64,000 bases of DNA, from the NCBI GenBank assembly GCA_015064955.1, contig SVRD01000003.1, positions 62,001 to 126,000 of the forward strand, in the 5' to 3' direction. The position numbers were made by a program, and so were the translations under genes. Below, one piece after another: positions 37,873 to 46,800 of this stretch. The notes under the pieces were generated by a model. It worked only from the letters and a program-made list of their open reading frames with translations, ran no database searches and was not told where the DNA came from. Position 1 is the stretch's first letter, and each line of letters opens with the position of its first letter. Source of the DNA: Oscillospiraceae bacterium (GTDB lineage: Bacteria; Bacillota; Clostridia; Oscillospirales; CAG-382).

Positions 37873-39327
37873 TTATTCGCCAAGAAAGATACGTCTTATA
37901 TTTGATATTTCCTCTTCGGTTACACCGATTGAAATCAAAAATCCTTCGACTTTATCCCTCATCGAATTTCCGGGCAACGAATTCAACTTTTCAACAAAAG
38001 CATTCATTTCCTCTAAAGAAACATATCCACCGTGATGCAAACCCGAAAGCAAGTAGTCCTTCATCATGCTTTCCTCATCGAGTCCCAAAAGCGCCTCCAA
38101 CAGATAGCAAACAGTTCCGGTTCTGTCGGTTCCGTAGGTACAATGCAGATATATCGGATAATTGCTTTCAACTGCAAGGTCGGAAAAAACAGCACGTATT
38201 TTTTCTTTATTATCTTCGCTATTGAAGATATTTGAATACATAGGAGCAGAATAGTACAAATGCTTTACGCCTGCACCCAAGCCGTCGGTTCCGTGGAAAT
38301 TGTCGGTTGAAAGACGCAAATCTATATCGGTCTTGATACCTAAAACGGTCAGCATTGTATTAAGACTGCTTTGTGTAACTTTATATTTTTGCTCTATCGC
38401 ACCGTCCACCTCGCAGCCTCTGTAAAGCAAGCCCTGCTTTATAACCTTTCCATCAGTAGTTGTCCAGCCGCCTATATCTCGTGCATTATACACTCCATCG
38501 AGATTGAGGATACGCGGGCCATTTGCTGTTTTGAAGCTTCCGCCGACTTCTGTTTCGGTTCCATTTGAGAAAACAAGATAGATACGGTAATAATACCGAG
38601 TCCCCGTTTTTAAATTATAAACATCTATCTTGGTAACAAAGCCATCGGTGCTTATTACTTGGGGATTCTTGAAATCCTTGCTTTCGGAGATTACATATTC
38701 CGCACTTTTTACGGTATACTCCCCCGGAACGTTCTTCAGCGTATACGAAAGTCTTACGGGAAGTCCTACGTCAAGGCGGTTTTCGGCACTTGCGTGCTTT
38801 TTGTAAATCGCCATTACCGAAACATCCGAACCGCAGTTTACGAGCTCACTTGTAGCCAAATTATTGAGGTTAGCTTCTTTGGTAAAGAACGGAATCTCGA
38901 CAGTCAGGCTTTCTGCCGCAGCATTTACAATCGGGTTGCTTTGGTCGGTTAAAGAATCGTCGGCATTATTTTGACTGTCGATGATAACACCGACAACGAT
39001 CAGAACAAGCAGGAACGCAAGTCCTACCCCTACCCAAATCAAATACTTCTTATTTTTTTCAACAAAGCGCAAAAACTTTTCATTTTTCTTATTGTTCTTT
39101 TTTGTTTTGCTTTTTGAAGATTTGTGACGAGACTTATGAGAATGATGATGGTGGTGATGGTGGTGACTGTGTTCACCGCTGCGTCGAGTCGTATTGTCAA
39201 GCGAGTTATCTTCGTTTTCGCTGTTTACGTTATTCTCAACTTGTTGAATGACTGCATCGTCGTCAATTCTTTTATCTGCGCCCTTGGATACCGCTTCGCT
39301 CAATTCAATATCAATCTTATCCTTCAA
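37873..39327 (-). CDS. Membrane-anchored tyrosine phosphatase with His-rich N-terminus and FN3-like domain
   Basis: 484 aa; SHHHHHHHHSHKS tract, TM KKYLIWVGVGLAFLLVLIVVGVII, FN3-like LKTGTRYYYRIYL, NARDIGGW, PTP loop HCTYGTDRTG (CX5R). Confidence 0.82.
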   Translation of the reverse strand: MKDKIDIELSEAVSKGADKRIDDDAVIQQVENNVNSENEDNSLDNTTRRSGEHSHHHHHHHHSHKSRHKSSKSKTKKNNKKNEKFLRFVEKNKKYLIWVGVGLAFLLVLIVVGVIIDSQNNADDSLTDQSNPIVNAAAESLTVEIPFFTKEANLNNLATSELVNCGSDVSVMAIYKKHASAENRLDVGLPVRLSYTLKNVPGEYTVKSAEYVISESKDFKNPQVISTDGFVTKIDVYNLKTGTRYYYRIYLVFSNGTETEVGGSFKTANGPRILNLDGVYNARDIGGWTTTDGKVIKQGLLYRGCEVDGAIEQKYKVTQSSLNTMLTVLGIKTDIDLRLSTDNFHGTDGLGAGVKHLYYSAPMYSNIFNSEDNKEKIRAVFSDLAVESNYPIYLHCTYGTDRTGTVCYLLEALLGLDEESMMKDYLLSGLHHGGYVSLEEMNAFVEKLNSLPGNSMRDKVEGFLISIGVTEEEISNIRRIFLGE

Positions 39328-39360
39328 CGTATATCCCCCTTTTTTGCAATAATGAATGTA

Positions 39361-39531
39361 CTACTTCCGTTCCTTTATAACCCGTGCGGGAACTCCCGCA
39401 ACGACAGAATAAGGCGGAACATCGTGGGTCACTACCGCACCGGCAGCTATAATCGCCCCATCGCCCACATGAACGCCTGCAAGTATTATCACGAGTAAGC
39501 CTATACATAATACATCATTCACGTTTAAAAA
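39361..39531 (-). pseudogene. C-terminal remnant of a hexapeptide-repeat acetyltransferase
   Basis: Manual translation: [54 protein letters not shown], typical LbH acetyltransferase end; no N-terminal portion before an upstream in-frame stop. Confidence 0.75.
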
Positions 39532-39546
39532 CTACAACGTGTATAA

Positions 39547-42045
39547 TCATCTGAATAAACGCAATGCTTTTTTTATGACGGATTTAATTCTTGTTGAGAA
39601 TTTTCGCGAATGCTTGACCGCGTAAAACAATTCGTGTTCTTTAAGTAATTTTTCAAACTTATAGCTTTCTACGCTTCTTTGTCGTGGTTTGATTACATTT
39701 TGATTCTTTTCAACAATTCTTTCAAAGGTACTTCTATACAAAGCAATCTCTTTATTTTCCAAAAGAAGCTTGTGCCCCTTTTCGGAATGAACGAGCACAG
39801 ACGAAACGCCATTTTCGTTCCAAAACTGATCTTCTTCGTTTGCCCCCCAAAAATCGCCGATCATTATATCGCCAGTTCGGTTGTTTCCTCTAAACTTACA
39901 GGAATAGCACGCATTTTTCGCCAATACGCTAAATCCATATCCGTATTCGGTATGATAAAACTGCTCGATAAACTCGGATCCGTCAGCAAATTTTGCATAC
40001 AAATACCCGGGAGTCCATTTATTTATCTTCTTTTTTACCGAGAAATCAACAATTTTACTGTTATATTTCGTTTCCAAATGACGAACATAATCGCTATGAA
40101 CCTTTGCTACCGTCGGCCCATGACAGATGAGTTCAACGGTTATTAGCTTTTCGTAATCTGATTTAAGAAAAGATTTCAGTGCCGCAACTGTACAAGGAAG
40201 TCCAAAGAACAAAACATCTTTGTCGGAGTCAAGCAAATTCTTTACTTCGTTGTAAACTCCTTTTTTGTCGACCTCAACGTATTTTGAACCCTTGAATCGT
40301 TCTAATTGTTCGAGATTATCGGCTATTTCGTACACTGCCTTGGAAAAATCCACGCTATAAGAAACACCCGCCACATAACCGCCATTATTTATCATTTGCC
40401 TCGCTAATGCAGTAGCAACGCCGCCCGAAGAACATTCAAGTAGTTCTTTTTCATTCTTAATATAGCAGGCATACGCCGCTATATCGTGACCAACATAATC
40501 ATCATACATAGGTGACCCCTTGAAACTGTCATTTGAATTTGTTTTTCCTTTTTTTTCAAAAAAACGCATTGCTGTCTTGAAAAGTTGCTTTGTTGATTCG
40601 GGATACAAACACATACATATCAATATTCCCAATATGCCGGTAATACACACTAAAGCAACACCGAATACTGCCCAGCGGCAATAGTTAGAAATCGTAACAA
40701 AGCCGATCAATCTCATTCCGGCAAGAGAAACGAGCACTATTGCTATCGTATTCACTGCAAGCCTTAGCAAAATGCTGCCAATCTTCTTTTTAAGTATATA
40801 TTTTCCGGAAAAATAGGCATAATAAACGCATTTAAATATCGTTGATGCAAGTGTACCGATAACAACACCAAGCAAAGGATCCCAAAATATCAAAACGAGC
40901 GAAAGCGCAAGATTAATTGCAGCTTCGCCATATGCGCCTGCTTGGCTTTCCTTAAGTTTATTTGCCGCAATCGTCAAATTGAAACATGGCAAAATGAGGC
41001 AATTCAGCGCTTCGGATATAACCAGAAGCAATCCAAAAACCGGCTGAATATAATCTGCATCGGTTACCCCCGAGGTATAAATCTTAACAAACGGAACAAC
41101 CAAAATAGCCGCAGTTGAAAAGAAAACAAACGATAATGCTGTAAGAATAAGCTTGTATTTTTCATAGATTCTATTAAGTTTATCGTTTTCACCCTTGGCA
41201 ATCAAGTTTCCGAAAACAGCCTCCATCCCACCAGTGAATGATATCACTATATTACGCAAGCTGAAAACAATGAGATGATATACCGAATATACCGCTACGA
41301 TACTCAAATCGGAAAATACTGTAAGTAGCAAAACATCAGTGTTGTTTTGAATTACATAAGCGCTGTGCTGTGCGATACCCGTAGCCTGATTGGGTAGAAC
41401 CGTCTTTTCGGCAAACTTCTTGATTTTGTAATGTGTTTTTAAATAAGCCGTATATATAATCGGTCTAAGCACAAATACAAGACTGCTGACAAGCTTAACC
41501 CAAATGATATCGACCCCCGAATTCGCAAGCACTATAATAAGTATCACATTTAATACATTTGTTATCATAAATGTCGAATTTACGACATATTGCTTGCGAT
41601 CTGCGTTAAACAACGTGATGTTTGAAATACCGCCCATATATTCGGCAAGCTTGCCAATGCTTATTGCTATAACAAGCACAAAAACATATTCGCGTGTAAA
41701 TTCAGTCACATCAGCAATATCATAATAGAAGAAAGCCAAAATAACCGAATATGCCATAAACGCGATGCCAATAGTTCTGAAAAAGCGTTTTATTGCAAGA
41801 TAAAGCTTGCTCACCCGTTCCACATCGCCGTCTGCCAATGGCTTATAAAGAGCACCGCGCGCTACACGACCGATGCCGCCTTCAAATAACGAAATATAGG
41901 ATAAAAACTGTGCAATAGACGTTGTTGCTCCATATGCGGTAGAGCCGAAGGTGTCTATCATTATCCAAGGAATTATCATTCCGCATATAGTAGCAACAAG
42001 CTGGTGTGCAACAGTAGAAAATGCATTAACCTGCGCTCTATTCAT
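39547..42045 (-). CDS. Polysaccharide flippase (Wzx/MATE-like) fused to FrhB-like (coenzyme F420 hydrogenase/dehydrogenase beta subunit) domain
   Basis: 832 aa; N-terminal ~490 aa multi-TM oligosaccharide flippase; C-terminal ~320 aa AYACYIKNEKELLECSSGGVATALARQMI...DVLFFGLPCTVAALKSFL...ELICHGPTV...CYSCKFRGNNRTGDIMIGDFWG. Confidence 0.85.
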   Translation of the reverse strand: MNRAQVNAFSTVAHQLVATICGMIIPWIMIDTFGSTAYGATTSIAQFLSYISLFEGGIGRVARGALYKPLADGDVERVSKLYLAIKRFFRTIGIAFMAYSVILAFFYYDIADVTEFTREYVFVLVIAISIGKLAEYMGGISNITLFNADRKQYVVNSTFMITNVLNVILIIVLANSGVDIIWVKLVSSLVFVLRPIIYTAYLKTHYKIKKFAEKTVLPNQATGIAQHSAYVIQNNTDVLLLTVFSDLSIVAVYSVYHLIVFSLRNIVISFTGGMEAVFGNLIAKGENDKLNRIYEKYKLILTALSFVFFSTAAILVVPFVKIYTSGVTDADYIQPVFGLLLVISEALNCLILPCFNLTIAANKLKESQAGAYGEAAINLALSLVLIFWDPLLGVVIGTLASTIFKCVYYAYFSGKYILKKKIGSILLRLAVNTIAIVLVSLAGMRLIGFVTISNYCRWAVFGVALVCITGILGILICMCLYPESTKQLFKTAMRFFEKKGKTNSNDSFKGSPMYDDYVGHDIAAYACYIKNEKELLECSSGGVATALARQMINNGGYVAGVSYSVDFSKAVYEIADNLEQLERFKGSKYVEVDKKGVYNEVKNLLDSDKDVLFFGLPCTVAALKSFLKSDYEKLITVELICHGPTVAKVHSDYVRHLETKYNSKIVDFSVKKKINKWTPGYLYAKFADGSEFIEQFYHTEYGYGFSVLAKNACYSCKFRGNNRTGDIMIGDFWGANEEDQFWNENGVSSVLVHSEKGHKLLLENKEIALYRSTFERIVEKNQNVIKPRQRSVESYKFEKLLKEHELFYAVKHSRKFSTRIKSVIKKALRLFR

Positions 42046-42073
42046 GATAGACTTCCCTCCTTATATAAAAGAA

Positions 42074-43189
42074 TTATTCCAACGCATTCTTTAAAAATCT
42101 ATATGAGGATTCTCTCAGCTGATTTATAGCAGATTCGGCAAAAGTGAAATCGGCTTTTTTCGCGATAATTTCATCACCGCAACCTAATATTCTCGACTCC
42201 ATTACGGTCGTTCGTATTATTTGCGATAATCTCGAATTAGTGTTTTTTACATATCCGACAAAGAAATCTTTTTGATAAATCAACGAAAAAGCAGTACCAT
42301 GAAAAGAGTTTGTGATCACATACTTCGCATGATGTATAAGATATAGCCATTCCTGCGGAGAAATATCAATCGCATATTCCAAAAGAGGATCATTGTTTTT
42401 AAGATTCTTAATACGGTTACCGCCCACAACAACAAGCTTTATGCCGGTTCTTTTAGAAAATGATTTGGCTTTTTTGAACAATTCATCGGATTGGTGAACT
42501 GCATAATAAAGAATATACTCTTTCTTTGTCGAGTCGTATTCTTTCTCGATTGATTCCCAATCGGAGCGATCAAGCAAAAAAGTAGGGTCGGACACAATTT
42601 CCGCACTCCTGTTTGAAAAGCACTTTACAATCTCAGCCCCCTCTTGTTCACGAACCGAAATCGAATCGAATTGTTCGAGCTCTTTGCCTACTCGGATTCC
42701 GAACTGCTCGGAGAGCGTATCCACACCAAAGCTCGGAGCATATGAAATTCTTTTTGTTTTATCACAACAAAAGTCAAGAAAATAGCTCAAATCGCCATCG
42801 GTGATTTCGGGATTCCAAACCTGATCGCTTCCACAGATAACCGCATCGTATCTTTTCCCGACTTCGTTCAATATCTTTTTATCGGAAAAAGCTCGTTTGG
42901 GAAACATATTAAAGCTACACGATTCAAATCTTTTGAAATTTGAATAAAGCTTATAATGCATTAACTTTTTTGCGAATTTTTTTGCCATTTTCGAAAAAGA
43001 GTGCACAGAATCCCCAACGTGATTTTCAGCCTTCATATATGCATTGAAGTAATTAATAATCTCGGTATCATACCCCAGCTTTTCAACAGAGCGATATAAT
43101 GCATACATTTGAAGAGTTGCGCCATAGCTGATTGAATTTGGAAAAGTCAGGATTCCTATCTTCAAATTCCTCACCTCTTTTTTTATCAC
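42074..43189 (-). CDS. Polysaccharide pyruvyl transferase family protein
   Basis: 371 aa; KIGILTFPNSISYGATLQMYALY, VICGSDQVWNPEITDGDLSYFLDF, YVITNSFHGTAFSLIYQKDF. Confidence 0.88.
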   Translation of the reverse strand: MIKKEVRNLKIGILTFPNSISYGATLQMYALYRSVEKLGYDTEIINYFNAYMKAENHVGDSVHSFSKMAKKFAKKLMHYKLYSNFKRFESCSFNMFPKRAFSDKKILNEVGKRYDAVICGSDQVWNPEITDGDLSYFLDFCCDKTKRISYAPSFGVDTLSEQFGIRVGKELEQFDSISVREQEGAEIVKCFSNRSAEIVSDPTFLLDRSDWESIEKEYDSTKKEYILYYAVHQSDELFKKAKSFSKRTGIKLVVVGGNRIKNLKNNDPLLEYAIDISPQEWLYLIHHAKYVITNSFHGTAFSLIYQKDFFVGYVKNTNSRLSQIIRTTVMESRILGCGDEIIAKKADFTFAESAINQLRESSYRFLKNALE

Positions 43190-43254
43190 AAAACCGCATT
43201 AGAAAGCATATATAAACCCATATCTGCTTTCTGTCACAGTCTTATATACAAACA

Positions 43255-43332
43255 GGCGCTCAATACCTTTGGATACCGAGCGCCCGTTTTTACGTTCGCG
43301 GTTGCACAAGGACCTCCCGGCCCTTGTGCAAC
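43255..43332 (-). terminator. Tandem hairpins downstream of giant surface protein gene
   Basis: Perfect 11-bp stem GTTGCACAAGG...CCTTGTGCAAC (43301-43332), then GGCGCTCGGTATCCAAAGGTATTGAGCGCC + TGTTTGT (43255-43284). Confidence 0.65.
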
Positions 43333-43345
43333 TGGATTTCAAAAT

Positions 43346-43832
43346 TCAGTTTGCAGGATAATACTTACCGTCTGTACCCCAATCGTATTCACCTCTGTCG
43401 AGGAGATCGTTACGAGTTGTGGGCCAGTACTTACCCGTTGCAAGCTTACCGTTGGATCTTACGTAGATGTAGAAGGTTGCACCGTTTTCGTCGGTGAGCT
43501 CAACAACACCAAGACCGCTCTGCTTGACACCATTGATGTAATAGTAGTATTCTCCGTCGATTTCAACTATGCCGTCGAGTACTTCAGCCTCGGGAGTGGG
43601 ATAGTACTTGCCGTCCGTACCCCAATCGTATTCGCCTCTGTCGAGGAGATCGTTACGAGTTGTGGGCCAGTACTTACCGGTAGCGAGCTGACCGTTGGAT
43701 CTTACGTATACATAGAAGATATCGCCGTTTTCGTCAGTGAATTCAACTACGCCGAGACCGCTTTGCTTAACGCCGTTGATGTAGTAATACCAATCACGGT
43801 CGATCTTGATCAAGCCGTTGTATTCATCGGGA
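43346..43832 (-). repeat. Tandem ~243-bp (81-aa) repeat, two copies
   Basis: 'gtaccccaatcgtatt...' landmarks at 43374 and 43617, 243 bp apart, with high nucleotide identity. Confidence 0.9.
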
Positions 43833-46800
43833 TCGATAGGACGAACCATCTTACCATTCTCATCAAACTCATACGCATCGGGAACGATATTGAAATCCTT
43901 AACATCTTCGACATAGCACTTTTCGTTTACAGCGAGCTTACCGGTGCCATGCACGTAGTAATAATCACCGTCGATGTAAATGAGACCTTCGCCGCTTGCA
44001 AGTCTGCAGTTATCATAGTAGTAGAGAGTACCGTCGATATTAACAATACCGTCATACTTGCAGAGCTTGCCATCTACGCCAAAGGTGTAGATTCTGCCAT
44101 TTACGATTTCAAAGGAGGTTGTGTTTCTGGTAGCGTATACGTTGCCGGTACACATATAGTTACCGCCACCGTTCTTATCGCCCTTAAAGTAGTAATAATC
44201 GCCGTCGATTTCTACCATACCAACGTGCCAAGGAATCATACCGTTTACTGCATAACGGTTAGTTCCGTTGTGGTCGATAATACCTGTTTCGGAGTGCTGG
44301 AATTTACCGTTTTCATCGAATACGAACATCGCGGTTTCAGCATCGGTATACGACGAGGTATCCTTATGAGATTCCCAGTATGCATAGTCGTCTGCGTTGT
44401 AAGTGTAGGTAATTCCGTTGATTTCCTTTTCAGGATAAGGAACGCGGGTAATGCCTTCTGCACGATAGCCTTCATTGTCAAAGTAGTACCATGCGCCGTC
44501 TACGACGTTATCATAGTCTTCTTCGATGTAATTCCAGCCGTACAGATATGATTCTTCACCGGCATACTTCGTGCCTGCTTCCAAATACTGCCAACCGATA
44601 TCTTCTGCGTCCTGATAGATATGAAAGTCTTTTGCAGGCATTGTCATATCGTAAATATCAACAACCCATTTTCCGGTCTCTTCGTCAAAGTAACTATATC
44701 CGGTAACAACTTTTTCGCCGTTAAATGTTTCATTGTTGTAACGATATTTATTGCCAATAGCGGGGATAATATCATCAGCTTCAGCCTTTGTGAGAACATC
44801 AAGCAGATTTGCGCCGTAAGGAACGGTGAGTTCATATGTTACTCCGTCAACAAGGATATTTACGGACAAGGTGAATGTTTTAACATCGCCGCATGCGCAG
44901 GTGTATGCAGCATTGTTATAATCGTGAGGTTCGTTTACGGACATTTTGTGAGATGCGTTGCTCTTACATACGTAATTTACAGTGTGATCATCGCCATTGT
45001 TAACGTAACCGGAGATCTCATAATCATGTCCGAGTGCGTCAACAGTGATGGTTTCTCTGCTGAGTTCTTCGTTACATACGGTACAGTATACTACGTTGTC
45101 GTAGGAGCCTGCGTTTTCACAGTCGGGATCTACGTTGTTTTCTACTACAACTTCGCCTTCGGTGTGACCGAGTGCGTCAACTGTGACTGTGTCTCTGCTG
45201 AGTTCTTCGCCACATACGGTACAGTATACTACGTTATCGTAGGAGCCTGCGTTTACACAGTCGGGAGCTACGTTGTTTTCTACTACAACTTCGCCTTCGG
45301 TGTGACCGAGTGCCGCATTGAGAACCTCGCCACATACGGTACAGGTCTGTGCGTGCTCACAGTCTGCCGCTGCGCCGGGAGTGTGGCCGGTTGCATTAAC
45401 TGTAATGGTTTCTCTGCTGAGTTCTTCGCCGCATACGGCACAGTATACTACGTTATCGTAGGAGCCTGCGTTTACACAGTCGGGATCTACTTTGTTTTCT
45501 ACTACAACTTCGCCCTCTGTGTGGCCGGTTGCATTAACTGTGATGGTTTCTCTGCTGAGCTCTTCTTTACATTCGGTACAGTATACTACTTTGTCGTAGG
45601 AGCCTGCGTTTACACAGTCGGGTGCTTTGTTGTTTTCTACTACAACTTCGCCTTCAGTGTGGAAAATCTTTCCACAACCCAAGTCGCACACGCAATCTTC
45701 ATCGGCATCGGAATCAGTACAACTCGCTGTCTTTCCGCAAGAGCAAGTATGAGGAGAGGTTTCGCTGTAGCTATGTTTTACGGGAGTAAATACTGCGTAA
45801 TAGGTTGCATTACCTGTTACTTCAGGGAGGGTTGGGAGAACAGGACCGTTTTTGTCAGTTGCCCAGCCTGCAAAGATGTAATGATAATTATCGTCACTGT
45901 TCTTTACAGGCTCGTCGCCACTGTACTGAGGAACAGTGCCTGCTACAACGTCGGGAGTAGTCGATACCGTTCCTTCAACATCCCAAGAAATAGAGAACTT
46001 GGGTTTTTCCCAAACCGCATAGATAATTGTGTCCGCAGAGATAGTAACATAATCGCCGGGATGCCACTCTGCAGTAGTTGCATTGGGATCGGTGCTCCAG
46101 CCGAGGAACTTGTATCCATTGGGACGAGTGAAGCTATTTTCTGCCAATGCAAACGAATAGGGCGCCATTGCGGTATTGCCGCTTCCCATAAAACTTAGCG
46201 CATTGTCAAAGTAATCGACCAGATGTGTCGTTACATCGTTTCCGTTGCAATTAGGATTATAGTATAACGTTGCGGTATAACCGGCGCCTTCATTATAAAT
46301 GTTTTTCTGTACCCATTTATCAAGGAAGGAATCGTAGATATACGCATCGTACTGAGCGCCCTCTGCGCGAAGCGCTGTACCGTCGCCATGAACAAGGTCT
46401 GCCGCTGTACAGCTAATTTCTACCCAATCACTAGTCATACCATAACTGAAAGAGTTATGATCCAATTGGTTTAACGTTTCTCCGGATTTCGCAGGTGAAA
46501 GCAAAGCATATACACCCGTTTTTTCAGAGCTGATTACAGACTGGCTTCCGCTTGTATAAAGCTGACCGTTATTAATAAAGTTACCATTGATATCCAATAT
46601 AGCATCGGTCACAGAAGTACGCTTAACGGTGGTGCCATTCGCATAGGTATACTTGACCGGCATCAACAGTACGCCTTTTGCATAGGTGCCCCAGTCTTCA
46701 TCGTCCATTATGAACAATTCGGTTGTGTTATAGACAGTAGCATCACGTCCGACTGTTACGGTAGCGCCGGATTGAAGCACCATTGCTTGAGATATTGTAA

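Noticed and set aside
39317-39508. 63-aa minus-strand ORF ([14 protein letters not shown]...) in the track
   Set aside because: Wrong frame; the neighbouring frame encodes the clear acetyltransferase C-terminal remnant.
43346-43832. Possible CRISPR-like array from regularly repeated sequence
   Set aside because: Repeat units are 243 bp, in frame and coding; no short palindromic repeats with unique spacers.
45029-45661. CxxC repeats as a classical zinc-finger DNA-binding array
   Set aside because: Protein has a signal peptide and InlB-type surface repeats; extracellular structural repeats are more likely.
44621-46198. 525-aa plus-strand ORF with FSAEFFATYGTVYYVIVGACVYTVG repeats
   Set aside because: Repetitive only because it is antisense to the 138-bp CxxC repeats of the giant surface protein; no RBS or independent support.
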